From contig CAWADT010000025.1 of the NCBI GenBank assembly GCA_963780865.1, positions 14,615 to 78,614 on the forward strand: 64,000 bases of DNA. Reading direction: 5' to 3'. Position numbers and translations under genes: made by a program. Origin of the DNA: FEN-1073 sp963780865 (GTDB lineage: Bacteria; Chloroflexota; Anaerolineae; Anaerolineales; RBG-16-64-43). The number at the start of each line of letters is the position of its first letter. Position 1 is the stretch's first letter. Below are positions 45,630 to 55,221 of this stretch, in pieces. The notes beneath the pieces were generated by a model. That model was not told where the DNA came from. It saw only the letters and a program-made list of their open reading frames with translations, and ran no database searches.

Positions 45630-48600
45630 ATGCCACGTCTGAAATCACTCGAACTCCACGGATATAAAACATTCGCTTCCAAAACCCGCTTTGAATTCGC
45701 CGAGGGCATCACCGCCATCGTCGGACCGAACGGCAGCGGCAAATCCAACATCGCCGACGCCATCCGCTGGGTGCTGGGAGAACAGTCCTATGGTCTGCTG
45801 CGCGGGAAAAAGACCGAGGATATGATTTTCGCCGGAAGCGAGCAGCGTCCGCGCGCCGGCATGGCCTCGGCACTCATCACTTTCGATAATTCCGACGGTG
45901 GATTACCGATCGAATTTTCCGAAGTGTCGATCGGCCGCTCGGCCTACCGCGAGGGGGCGAACGAATACCTGCTCAACGATTCGCGCGTGCGGCTTAAAGA
46001 CATCGATGAGCTGCTCGCCCGCTGCGGGCTTTCGGAGCGGACCTACACCATCATCGGCCAGGGGCTGGTGGATTTTGCGCTCTCGCTCAAACCGGAAGAA
46101 CGCCGGCGGCTGTTCGAGGAGGCGGCGGGAATCGGCCTGTTCCGTTCGCGGCGCGAGGAAAGCCTGCGCCGGCTGGAGGCCACCAAGCACAATCTCGAGC
46201 GGGTGCTCGACATTCTGGCCGAGCTGCAGCCGCGGGTGGAAAGCCTGCGCCGCCAGGCCAAGCGCGCCGGCGAATTCGAGACCGTGCGCAGCGAGCTGAA
46301 GGACGTTCTGCTGCAATGGCACGGCTATCACTGGAGGATCGTGCAGGAAGAGGTGGGCGCCGCCCGCGCCGCGGCCGATGCCGCCGAGCACTCCCTCGCT
46401 GCGCTCCGTCAAACGCAGGAACAAAGCGACGGGCGGTTCATCGACGTGCGCAATTCGCTCGGCGCGCTGCGGGCGCAATTGAATTCGTGGCACCGCCAGG
46501 CGTCCGAGCTTCACCGCAACCGTGAAACCCTCAGCCGGGAGCTGGCGGTGAACGAGGAGCGGCTGCGCGCCCTCGAGCGTTCGCAGGAGGAAGCCGCCGC
46601 CGCATTGACCGTCTCGGAGGCGGAACGGGCCGCGCTCGAGGAACGGGCGGCGGAAACCGGCCGGGAGCTGGATCGATCGTTTGAGGAGCGCGGGGAAATG
46701 GCGCGGCAGCTGCAAAACGCCGAATCGGCGCGCGCGGCCCGCGAGGCGGAACGCCGGGCGCTGGAAGAGCGGCGCGAGGCGCTGCAGTCCGCGCTGCGCG
46801 ATTTGGAATCCGAGCTGGTGCGCTGCGAGGCGCGGACCTCGCAATCCGCCGAGCGCCGGATGGATCTGGCGGCGCGCGAAGCCGCCTCCGCGCAGGCGTT
46901 TGGAAAAACGCGCGCGGCGGCGGAAGCCCATGCGGCGGCTGCCGCGGATTGCGTCAAGGCATGGGAGCAGGAAAAGGCGCGTTTGGAAAGCGCGCAGGCG
47001 GATCAGGCCCGCGCCGTCGAAACCGTTTCGGCGGCGCACGCCGCCGTCGACCGCGCGCGCGAGGAGCTATCCCGGAAACGCGAAGAGGAAATCCGGCTGC
47101 GGACGCGCGGAGAATTGCTGGCCCAGGCGGAAAAGGAACTGCTTGGATACGGCGGCGGATTGCGCCATCTCATCGGGCGCTCGCAGCAGGGGACGCTGGG
47201 CGGCGTGCTGGGGGCCCTCGCCGCGCAACTGGAAGTGAAGGCCGAGCACGAGGCGGCGATCGCCGCCGCGCTCGGCGAATTTCAGGATTCGGTTCTCTTG
47301 CAAGAATCGGAATCCCTGGAGGCGGCGCTCGAGGAACTCTCGCGAACGGCGGCGGGCCGGACGGGTTTGCTCGCGCTTCCCGGCCTGACGCCCCCCGAGC
47401 CGGTTTCCCTGCCCGCCGACGGGGACGTGATCGGACGCGCGAGCGACCTGGTGGGCGCTCCGGCCGCGCTTCGGCCGGCTTTGGATTCCCTGCTCGGAAG
47501 CACGGTGGTGGTTCGCACCCGATCGGCCGCGCGCCGTCTGGCCGCGCAACTCCCTGCCCACGCCAAGGCGGTCACGCTTTCGGGGGAGGTGTTCCATCCG
47601 GCCGGCCAGGTTTTGGCCGGGCGCGGGGAAGGATCCCCATCCCTTTCGCGCGCGCGCGAAATCCGCGAACTTGGGCAGGCGCTGCACACCGCTCAAAAGG
47701 CTTCCGCCGAGGCGGAGCGCGGGTGGACCGAGGCCGGGGAACGGCACGCGCGCGCCGTCGAAAAAGGGGAGGCGGACTCCGCGGCCGTGGCTCAATTGCA
47801 AGCATCGGAGCTGGAACGGCGGCAGGCGATGGAAGAAGCCCGCCGGGCGCAAGCCGCCAAAGAAGAAGAAACCCGCTGGCAGGAGGCGCGCCGCGCCGAA
47901 CTGGAATCCGAACGGCACTCCATCACGCTGGAAGAACAGCGGCTGGCGCAGGAGGCCGAGGCGCTCTCCGGAAAGATGAAACAGGCGCGGGAAGACCTGC
48001 GGCTGGCCCTGGCGGAAACGGTCGGGGAATCACCGGCTGAAACGGGAGAGGACATCCCGCACTGGAAGACCCAACTCGCGCTGGCCGAGCAGGCCGCGCG
48101 CACCCTGGAAGCGCGGCGGGTCGATGCGCAAGAGACTCTGGCGCGCGCACGCGCCGCGGTCGAGGAACGCCGGCGCCGGACGCAATCTCTCGAAGACGAA
48201 CAGGCGTCGATCGAAACCTCGCTCCGCACCCTGCGCGAAGACGAAGCGCGGCTATCCGCCTCCATTCATGAAACCCAAAGCTTGATCGAGCCGGCTGAAA
48301 AGCAACTGGCCCAGGCGGAAAGTGAGCAGGGGCTGCTGGAGGCGGGCGAAGCGGAGAATTGGCTGCGGCTGCACGCCGCTGAACGGCAATACACGCAGGC
48401 CCAGGTGGACCTGGCCCGGCGGCAGGAAGAATTGGAAGGCCTGCGCCGCAGGATCGAGGACGATTTCGGCCTGGTGGAGTTCGAATACTCAAGCGACGTG
48501 ACCGGCCCGAACCCCCTTCCGCTCGAGCATCTGGCGGAGCGGCTGCCGCACGTGGAATCCATCACGCCGGAGGTGGAAGAGCTGGTCAACCGGCGCCGGG

Positions 48601-49229
48601 CCCAGTTGCGCCGGATGGGCGCGATCAATCCGGAAGCCACCAAGGAATACAACGAGGTCAAAGAAAGGTTCGATTTTCTTCATGCCCAGGTGGCGGATTT
48701 GCAAAAAGCGGAAACGCAACTGCGCGAAGTGATCGCCGAGCTGGATACGATGATGCGCGAAGCGTTCGAGCGCACCTTCCACGCCGTGGCCGAGGAATTC
48801 CCGAAAATTTTCATGCGCCTATTCGGCGGGGGGAGCGCCAAGCTCGCGCTGGCCGACGGCGACGCGGAGGGCGAGGAGGGGATCGAGATCACCGCTCGGC
48901 TGCCCGGCCGCCGGTCACAGGGGCTGGCGCTGCTTTCTGGCGGTGAACGCAGCCTCACCGCGACGGCGCTGATCTTCTCGCTCCTGAAGGTTTCTCCCAC
49001 GCCGTTCTGCGTATTGGACGAAGTGGACGCGATGCTCGACGAATCCAACGTCGGCCGTTTCCGCGACCTGCTCCTGGAGCTCAGCCGCCAGACACAATTC
49101 GTCGTCGTCACCCACAACCGCAACACCGTGCAGGCGGCGCAGGTGATCTACGGAGTCTCGATGGGGTCTGACTCCGCCTCGCAGGTGATCAGCCTGCGGT
49201 TGGACGAGTTTGTCGGAAAAGGCGGCTAG
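45630..49229 (+). CDS. smc: Chromosome segregation ATPase SMC
   Basis: A 1199-residue SMC that condenses and segregates the chromosome with ScpA/ScpB. Walker A GPNGSGKSN is at 32-40. Two long coiled-coil arms (about 170-500 and 690-1030, Ala/Glu/Arg-rich) flank a hinge at about 505-690 (GGVLGALAAQLEV, then ALDSLLGSTVVVRT). Signature LSGGERSLTA is near 1100 and Walker B FCVLDEVDAMLDE near 1128. I chose ATG 45630 over an earlier in-frame start because MPRLKSLELHGYKTF is the family N-terminus. scpA and scpB are not in the window. Confidence 0.96.
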   Translation: MPRLKSLELHGYKTFASKTRFEFAEGITAIVGPNGSGKSNIADAIRWVLGEQSYGLLRGKKTEDMIFAGSEQRPRAGMASALITFDNSDGGLPIEFSEVSIGRSAYREGANEYLLNDSRVRLKDIDELLARCGLSERTYTIIGQGLVDFALSLKPEERRRLFEEAAGIGLFRSRREESLRRLEATKHNLERVLDILAELQPRVESLRRQAKRAGEFETVRSELKDVLLQWHGYHWRIVQEEVGAARAAADAAEHSLAALRQTQEQSDGRFIDVRNSLGALRAQLNSWHRQASELHRNRETLSRELAVNEERLRALERSQEEAAAALTVSEAERAALEERAAETGRELDRSFEERGEMARQLQNAESARAAREAERRALEERREALQSALRDLESELVRCEARTSQSAERRMDLAAREAASAQAFGKTRAAAEAHAAAAADCVKAWEQEKARLESAQADQARAVETVSAAHAAVDRAREELSRKREEEIRLRTRGELLAQAEKELLGYGGGLRHLIGRSQQGTLGGVLGALAAQLEVKAEHEAAIAAALGEFQDSVLLQESESLEAALEELSRTAAGRTGLLALPGLTPPEPVSLPADGDVIGRASDLVGAPAALRPALDSLLGSTVVVRTRSAARRLAAQLPAHAKAVTLSGEVFHPAGQVLAGRGEGSPSLSRAREIRELGQALHTAQKASAEAERGWTEAGERHARAVEKGEADSAAVAQLQASELERRQAMEEARRAQAAKEEETRWQEARRAELESERHSITLEEQRLAQEAEALSGKMKQAREDLRLALAETVGESPAETGEDIPHWKTQLALAEQAARTLEARRVDAQETLARARAAVEERRRRTQSLEDEQASIETSLRTLREDEARLSASIHETQSLIEPAEKQLAQAESEQGLLEAGEAENWLRLHAAERQYTQAQVDLARRQEELEGLRRRIEDDFGLVEFEYSSDVTGPNPLPLEHLAERLPHVESITPEVEELVNRRRAQLRRMGAINPEATKEYNEVKERFDFLHAQVADLQKAETQLREVIAELDTMMREAFERTFHAVAEEFPKIFMRLFGGGSAKLALADGDAEGEEGIEITARLPGRRSQGLALLSGGERSLTATALIFSLLKVSPTPFCVLDEVDAMLDESNVGRFRDLLLELSRQTQFVVVTHNRNTVQAAQVIYGVSMGSDSASQVISLRLDEFVGKGG

Positions 49230-49669
49230 CCGACCCCCTCCTGTATCCTCCCCCGTTTATCGCAGCTCATTTTTTTAATATTATTTGTAACTACTTCTAT
49301 GAGGGCGTTGGTGTCAAGCCCTTAAGGAAGAAAAAGAAAATATTCCTCCCAATCTGCCGTGGTTTAAGCAGATGGACTTGCCTTCCTCGGGTCCTTTCCG
49401 GGCGTCCAGACACTCCGTTCTCGTCACCGGAATAGCTACTAGCTTCCTTTCAAGTCAAGGCGATTCTTCGCCAAGAACCAACTTCTATCCGTGCTGACCG
49501 GTCTCGGCCAGACACCGTATACTTCATGCGCCGCAAGGCGATGGGTGAAGCCAATTCCAGGCAAACCCCATCTCAGTCGTCGGTCCCTGTTCGGAAACCC
49601 AGCAGTTACGCGGGCTGCCTGAAGTAACCTTCTCCGGATAATGAATGCCGGGGCGAGAGTGGACACACT
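49230..49669. other. Non-coding 3' flank of IS110 element
   Basis: No convincing ORF. The left part is AT-rich smc 3' flank; the rest is structured, non-coding text next to the IS110 transposase stop. In IS110-type elements a long non-coding end encodes the bridge RNA, so this stretch or the 5' flank is a candidate. I could not place the element boundary. Confidence 0.4.
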
Positions 49670-50824
49670 TTAAATGGGCTTTTGTTTTAGGATCGCCCCT
49701 GTGGGCATCACCCCCGTTTCCAGATAGCGCCAAAGCGCGATCAACAATTTGCGCGCCAACGCCACAATCCCGATCCGCCTCAGACGCGCACTGCCCCTCC
49801 CGAATCGATCCGCATACCAGTGGCTTAGCTGGCTCTTGGGCTGGTAGCGCAACCAATCCCAGGCGATTTCGATCGCCATGGAGCGAATCTCAGGATTTCC
49901 GGACTTCCCAATCCCCTGTTCCTGGAAGGATCCTCCACTTTGGTATGGCATGGGGGTCAGCCCCGCTATTGCTCCGAGTTCCCGGCGGTTTTGAAATTTC
50001 CTCCAACCGAATAATTCCATCACGAACAACCAGGCGCTGTTTGGCCCGATCCCCCTCAGGGACATCAGCTGGCGGACCTGGTCCAGAGCTTCCCCTTTCC
50101 CTTCACGAATGGCTTTCTCCCTTTCCGTGTCCAACTCTTCAATCTGTTGTTCCAGTGCCTTGGTCCGTTGATTTTCCCGCAATAACCGCTCTTGTAGTTT
50201 CACCGGCAAGGGATTTCCATCCCAAATCCGAACGTCTCCAAGCCGGTCGGAAAATTTCGTTCGCACACTCATTTTCACCCCCTGGCTGGCCAGCAATCCT
50301 TTGATCCGGTTGGTGTATTCCGTGTGGTCTTTCTTTAGGGCCGCCAATTCCCGGTGCAGTTGCCGGTCATCCTCCTCGGAGGCGCTTGGGACGTGCAGGA
50401 TATGCCAGACCTTGGTTTCTCCCTCGTGATATCGGATCAGCATCGTGAGCAGCTTGTTGGCATCCATCCGGTCGGTCTTCGCCCTTCTCGCCCGACGGTT
50501 TACTTCAATACTGGATGAATTGACTATTTGGTTGTCAATTCCCCGGCTCAGCAAATATCGATGCAGCCAGAAACCGTCACGGCCGGCCTCGTAACAACTG
50601 CGGATCGGGACGTCCAGTGGCAATCCAAACCGTTTCTTCGCCAGAAGGATCTCCTCTTCCAAGGCGCCCAGATCCCGGGCTTCGATCCGTCGTATCCGTG
50701 GCGGCTGACCAAATCCTACGCTAAATCCCAAGGTCCAAGTGTTCCAGCCCAGTTCAAATGCGAGATACAACGTCAACGTTGGTTTTGCGCTATACTCTGG
50801 TTTGCGGGTTGTTGCAGTGCGCAT
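49670..50824 (-). mobile_element. IS110-family transposase (DEDD recombinase)
   Basis: A 384-residue transposase from ATG 50824 (AGGAGG upstream). The N-terminal RuvC-like domain has LYLAFELGWNTW, SCYEAGRDGFWLHRYL and RRAKTDRMDANKL; an E replaces the first D in AFELG, as often seen in this subgroup. A coiled region and the C-terminal Tnp domain follow (MSLRGIGPNSAW, LTPMPYQSGGSFQEQGIGK), with the serine that acts as nucleophile. It is intact. IS110 transposases work with a bridge RNA made from the element ends. No terminal inverted repeats are obvious. Confidence 0.93.
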
Positions 50825-51162
50825 CGCTTCCTCCTCTTGTTGGGGATACCAGGAAGTTTGCACGCAACGGCCCGCAAGTTCAACTACGCCCCCTGCATAG
50901 TATCTCAGCCGAAGACAAGCTGGAAGGAATTTCACCGGATTGATGACCCGGTTTTGCTCTCCCTCATCCGGCTATCGGCCACCATCTCCCAGCACCTGTC
51001 CCGGATCGCCCGTCCCGAGCGGAGCGAGGGATAGCGACGGGATAAGCTGGGAGGAGGACGGGATGAGGGGCGAAGACTGAGTGGCTACTTTTTTTGGGAA
51101 TGTAATTCGGCTTGCCGATTGTGCTCGGTAAACGGAGGAGGACAGAGGATGGGCCTCTTCCC
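50825..51162. other. Non-coding 5' flank of IS110 and upstream region of metA
   Basis: No gene supported. The part next to the transposase is the other candidate for the bridge-RNA end of the element. A hairpin CCCGTCCC...GGGATAGCGACGGG lies near 51008-51041. Confidence 0.4.
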
Positions 51163-51192
51163 CTTGACATCGGTAGGGGCGAGGGGTATAAA
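51163..51192 (+). promoter_or_regulatory. metA promoter
   Basis: TTGACA at 51163-51168 and TATAAA at 51187-51192 with an 18-base spacer. Transcription should start near 51200, just before the SAM riboswitch. Confidence 0.8.
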
Positions 51193-51222
51193 AACGCGCA
51201 TTCACAATTCCATATTGCGTAT

Positions 51223-51349
51223 GCTCTTATCCAGAGAGGCGGAGGGACCGGCCCGATGAAGCCTCGACAACCTGGCAAACGCCAAGGTGCCAAATCCGGC
51301 AGCAGCAGGGGCGGCGATGTACGCCGCCCGTAATCTGGAAGATGAGAGG
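51223..51349 (+). promoter_or_regulatory. SAM-I (S-box) riboswitch
   Basis: CTCTTATCCAGAGAGGCGGA and GGGACCGGCCCGATGAAGCC are the classic S-box 5' text. ACAACCTGGCAAACGCCAAGG with GGTGCCAAATCC follows (shown here in short overlapping parts). P1 closes with TCTGGAAGATGAGAG. High S-adenosylmethionine should favour the terminator at 51371 and shut off metA. Confidence 0.95.
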
Positions 51350-51370
51350 CCAAGTGATTGTCATCATTCA

Positions 51371-51397
51371 CCCCTTCTCAACCGGAAGGGGTTTTTT
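51371..51397 (+). terminator. Riboswitch-controlled terminator
   Basis: Stem CCCCTTC/GAAGGGG with a short loop and six T residues, 22 bases after the S-box aptamer and before metA. Confidence 0.92.
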
Positions 51398-51518
51398 ATT
51401 GCAGCGGAACCGCGAGGGCGGCCCCGCCAAGTGAAAAAGGCAAGCGGCTGCATTAATGCGGTGGGAGTATTCCGCTCGATCGTTTTTCCGCAGCCCGTGA
51501 AGGAATAGTGGAGGCGAA

Positions 51519-52463
51519 ATGCCCGTTCGAATACCGGAAACCCTGCCCGCGCGCGCCATCCTGGAGAGCGAAAATATTTTCGTCATGGGGGAGGAGCGCG
51601 CCCGCCACCAGGATATCCGCCCGCTGCAAGTCGCGCTCCTGAACCTGATGCCGACCAAGATCGTCACCGAGACGCAATTCCTGCGGCTGCTCGGGAATTC
51701 CCCGCTGCAGGTGGATGTGACCCTGCTTCACATGGCCTCGCATCGTTCGAAGAACACATCTGAGGAGCATCTGATCAACCATTACAAATCCTTTGCCCAG
51801 GTGAAGCGCCAGAAGTTCGACGGCTTGATCGTCACCGGCGCGCCGGTGGAGGAGCTCCCGTTCGAGGACGTGGATTACTGGCCGGAGCTCGTGGAAATAA
51901 TGGCTTGGGCGGAAACCAACGTGTTCGCCTCGCTGTTTATCTGCTGGGGAGCCCAGGCCGGGTTGCATCATTATTATGGAATCCCAAAGTATCCGCTGCG
52001 GGAAAAGATGTTCGGCGTTTTTCCACACCGGATTCTGGAGCCCTACCACGAACTGCTGCGTGGATTCGACGACATATTCCTTGCCCCGCATTCGCGCTAT
52101 ACGGAAATCCGCCGCGCGGATATCGAACGGGTGCCGCAACTGGTGATCCTGGCGGAATCCGAAACTGCGGGAATCCACATCGTCACCACGCGCGACGGGC
52201 AAAAGACTTTCGTCACCGGGCATTCCGAATACGATGCGCTGACTTTGAAGGAGGAATACGACCGCGACGTGGGAAAAGGGCTGCCGATCCGCATTCCGGT
52301 CAATTATTTTCCGGACGACGACCCTTCCCGGCCGCCCGTGGTCCGCTGGAAGGGCCATGCCACTCTTTTTTTCGCGAACTGGCTGAACTACCACGTGTAC
52401 GAAAATACGCCGTATGATCTTCGACAAATTCCAAGTCCATCGACCGATCATCCCGGCGGATAA
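51519..52463 (+). CDS. metA: Homoserine O-acetyltransferase (MetA family)
   Basis: A 314-residue enzyme for the first step of methionine synthesis from homoserine. The active-site cysteine C142 lies in FICWGAQAG, and HSEYDAL holds the catalytic His/Glu. Position 111 is glutamate (GAPVEELPFEDVDYW); in MetA proteins E111 goes with acetyl-CoA and G111 with succinyl-CoA, so I call it an acetyltransferase despite the common succinyltransferase label. A SAM-I riboswitch and terminator control it. It is monocistronic. Confidence 0.94.
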   Translation: MPVRIPETLPARAILESENIFVMGEERARHQDIRPLQVALLNLMPTKIVTETQFLRLLGNSPLQVDVTLLHMASHRSKNTSEEHLINHYKSFAQVKRQKFDGLIVTGAPVEELPFEDVDYWPELVEIMAWAETNVFASLFICWGAQAGLHHYYGIPKYPLREKMFGVFPHRILEPYHELLRGFDDIFLAPHSRYTEIRRADIERVPQLVILAESETAGIHIVTTRDGQKTFVTGHSEYDALTLKEEYDRDVGKGLPIRIPVNYFPDDDPSRPPVVRWKGHATLFFANWLNYHVYENTPYDLRQIPSPSTDHPGG

Positions 52464-52767
52464 CCTTCATTGCTTGGCGATTTCTTCCTGGTGGATTGAG
52501 ACAATCCTGTGCCGGCCGAGACCGGTTGGGTTTACGCGCCCATGAGTTATTGAATCCGGCGGGTGATTTCCCTTTGCTTCGCCACCAAACCAATTTCGAA
52601 TGAATCATGCGATAAACAGAATCCATTGCCCGATTCATAAACGCCGAACCGTCTTGAAAGGTTTCGATTTAGCGGTAAGAGATGAATTTGCACTTGGAAA
52701 ATAGGCTGAATCCGTAGAAAAATGGAAATAAAAGCATTCAAAATGTATAATGAAATATACATAATGA
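52464..52767. other. Intergenic region downstream of metA
   Basis: No gene seen. The right half is markedly AT-rich and continues into the XRE-type gene, suggesting a transferred segment. Confidence 0.4.
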
Positions 52768-52805
52768 CAAGTATACTTGACATATAGCAATTACGGTGAT
52801 ATCTT
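52768..52805 (+). promoter_or_regulatory. Promoter with palindromic operator over the -35 box
   Basis: TTGACA (52777-52782), 17-base spacer, TATCTT (52800-52805). The 12-base perfect palindrome CAAGTATACTTG (52768-52779) overlaps the -35. A repressor bound there would block polymerase; the XRE protein encoded next is the obvious candidate. Confidence 0.72.
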
Positions 52806-52823
52806 GTAAGTAAAGAGCGGTAA

Positions 52824-53345
52824 ATGAAGAAAATAATCCTTCGAAATCGGGTAAAGGTGGCTCGGGCGGAGAAAGATCTCTCGCAGGAGGAGCTCGCGAA
52901 ATTAGCGGGCGTCACCCGCCAAACGATCGGTTCGATCGAGAGCGGCGAATATTGCCCTTCGGCGCAACTGGCTTTCCTTTTAGCCAGGCGATTGGATAAA
53001 AAAGTGGAAGATCTCTTTTTCCTTGAAGGAGATGAAATCATGAATGACCAGCTTATCATCCGGGATGAGAGAACCAGAACGGTGGAAAATGAAGGTTATC
53101 GGATAGGATTCATCATTCTTTGCTTCGGTGTGCTGGTGGATATTTTTTTTCGAAGCATTTTAAACCAGGAAAGTGTTTGGGATCTATTTGCCTTGGTCGT
53201 CATCAGCAGTTGGACGAACACGATTTACATCGGGTTGCACAAAGCTCTCCCGCCCAACTTCCTGCGTTCGGCGCTCCTCCTCGGCCTGGCCACCGCTTTG
53301 CTCTCCGCCGCGATGGTTATTGTTATCGTGAATTTCCGCCACTAA
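52824..53345 (+). CDS. XRE-family HTH regulator fused to a membrane domain
   Basis: A 173-residue protein. Residues 1-72 are a compact XRE helix-turn-helix (DLSQEELAKLAGVTRQTIGS, then RRLDKKVEDLFFLEGDE). From M73 the sequence becomes a membrane protein with three to four helices (IGFIILCFGVLVDIFF, LLLGLATALLSAAMVIVIV). M73 (ATG 53041) has AAGGAG ten bases upstream, so a shorter membrane-only form may also be made. In relatives these are usually two separate adjacent genes. The region is AT-rich. Confidence 0.8.
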   Translation: MKKIILRNRVKVARAEKDLSQEELAKLAGVTRQTIGSIESGEYCPSAQLAFLLARRLDKKVEDLFFLEGDEIMNDQLIIRDERTRTVENEGYRIGFIILCFGVLVDIFFRSILNQESVWDLFALVVISSWTNTIYIGLHKALPPNFLRSALLLGLATALLSAAMVIVIVNFRH

Positions 53346-53521
53346 TCCGGCGGCGGTCTGCCGCTGGATTGAAGGGCTTCGTGGGGAAGACACATCTTTA
53401 TAAATGTTTGTGCGAACAATGAAAACTGCGTACCATCCATCAAACGGAGCAATTGCGATTTATTTTTTTATCTTTGCTCTTTCAGCGTCATCCGTTTTAT
53501 TTCCGTGTAATCCGTGAACTC

Positions 53522-55120
53522 TTAAGCGCCGGCAGAGGAATTACCAACCGGCGCATTTCTCGGCAACGTGAAATAAAACGTCGCGCCCTGATCCGCCTTC
53601 CCCTCGGCCCACACCCGACCGCCGTGGCGGTGAATGACGCGCTGGACGATCGCCAGGCCGACGCCCGTTCCTTCGAACTCCGCGGTGCTGTGCAGGCGTT
53701 GAAACACGCCGAACAGCTTTCCGGCATATTGCATGTCGAACCCGGCCCCATTGTCGCGGATCGAGAACACATCCTCCTCCGGCGAACTCTGGCACCCGAT
53801 TTCAATCTTCGGCCGCGCGCGTTTCGAGGAGAATTTGATCGCGTTGGAGATCAAATTCGTCCACACTTGCCGGAGCAGAATGGGATCCCCCGTGGCCTGG
53901 GGAAGGGGAGCAACCTGGAAATCGATCCGATCGCGGGTTTCGATTGTGGTCAGCTCCTGGAAAACGGATTCCACCATGGAGCGCATATCATTGGTCAGGA
54001 ACTCCATCTCCGTGCGGCTCAGCCGGGAAAGAGCCAGCAAGTCGTCGATGAGCTGGTTCATATGCCGTGTGTTTTGCCGGACGACGCCGCACAGCCGCCT
54101 GCCTTCCTCGTCCAGGTTCGGCCCGTAATCCTCTTCCAGAATGCGCGTAAATCCGTCGATGGCGCGCAGTGGGGCGCGCAGGTCGTGGGAGACGGAGAAA
54201 CTAAAAGCCTCCAATTCCTTGTTGGCCGCTTCGAGTTGCGCGGTCCGCTGCGCAACCCGTTGCTCGAGGTCGGCGTTCAGGGTGCGAATTTCCTCCTCGG
54301 CCAGTTTTTTTTCGGTGATGTCTTCGTACGTGCCCAGAACGCCGCGAATATTCCCTTCTGCAGCCCGCAACGGAATCTTGCTCGTTCGCAGCCAGATCCG
54401 GCCGCCGTTCGGCGTGGATTGCGGTTCCTCGTAATTCAACTTGGCCTGGCCGGACTCGATCACCTTCCGGTCGTCCGACCGATAGAGTTCCGCCTGTTCC
54501 GCCCAGCCCATCTGATAATCATTCCGCCCGATGAGATCCGCCGGGGAATCGAATCCGGCATCCAAGGCGAACGGGCGGTTGCATCCCAGGAAATTCGAGT
54601 CGAGGTCTTTCCAAAAAACGCGGGTGGGGATGGTATCCAAGACTGTTTCCAGCATCTCGCGGGATTCCCTTAATTCATCTTCAGTGTGTTTCCGGTCGGT
54701 GATATCCCGGGCCGCGGCGTAGATGTGCTCTCCCCGCAGAAGGTACTTCCACTCCATCCATCGGTACGATCCATCCTTGCAGCGAAAACGATTGATCAGG
54801 ACCCTCACTTCTTGCTGCCGTTCAAGTTCCCGGAAAGCCGCTAACGCGGCCGGTCGATCGTCGGGATGGACAAATTCTATAAAATCCTTACCTTCCATTT
54901 CCGACAGCGGGTATCCCAAAATCGTCTCAAATTCCGGATTGAGTTTTTGGATAATCCCTTCCAAGCTCCCGATGCAAAGCAGGTCGATCGGGGAATCAAA
55001 GTAGGGGTTCAGATCCTCCGATTGAATCCTCTCCGCTCGGGTGGAGGGCGGGGCGGGGCGATTGTTTTTTCGACGGATGGGGGAGGATCGTTTCCGGGGG
55101 GACGCTTGATTTTCCTTCAT
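53522..55120 (-). CDS. PAS-PAS sensor histidine kinase
   Basis: A 532-residue soluble kinase. PAS 1 (about 43-150, ending AARDITDRKHTEDEL) and PAS 2 (about 160-285, ending TYEDITEKKLAEEE) are followed by a coiled coil, HisKA (SFSVSHDLRAPLRAIDGFTR) and an ATPase domain (NLISNAIKFSSK, RDNGAGFD, GTGVGLAIVQRVIHRHGG). This is the bacteriophytochrome-like HWE-free class. The start at 55120 has GGAGG; the longer open frame to 55738 is a shadow of the ABC gene. No response regulator is adjacent. Confidence 0.9.
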   Translation of the reverse strand: MKENQASPRKRSSPIRRKNNRPAPPSTRAERIQSEDLNPYFDSPIDLLCIGSLEGIIQKLNPEFETILGYPLSEMEGKDFIEFVHPDDRPAALAAFRELERQQEVRVLINRFRCKDGSYRWMEWKYLLRGEHIYAAARDITDRKHTEDELRESREMLETVLDTIPTRVFWKDLDSNFLGCNRPFALDAGFDSPADLIGRNDYQMGWAEQAELYRSDDRKVIESGQAKLNYEEPQSTPNGGRIWLRTSKIPLRAAEGNIRGVLGTYEDITEKKLAEEEIRTLNADLEQRVAQRTAQLEAANKELEAFSFSVSHDLRAPLRAIDGFTRILEEDYGPNLDEEGRRLCGVVRQNTRHMNQLIDDLLALSRLSRTEMEFLTNDMRSMVESVFQELTTIETRDRIDFQVAPLPQATGDPILLRQVWTNLISNAIKFSSKRARPKIEIGCQSSPEEDVFSIRDNGAGFDMQYAGKLFGVFQRLHSTAEFEGTGVGLAIVQRVIHRHGGRVWAEGKADQGATFYFTLPRNAPVGNSSAGA

Positions 55121-55221
55121 GGCAGCCTCCGCGCGCGGACCAACCTTGCCGGTCAGGGGAACGCCACTCGCAATTTGATAATAGCATGAATTGCGGAAAT
55201 CACTTTTAGGTCGGACGGTTT

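Noticed and set aside
45903..47039. Minus-strand open frame of 378 codons inside smc
   Set aside because: Antisense to a clear SMC coding region; Arg/Leu/Phe-rich shadow.
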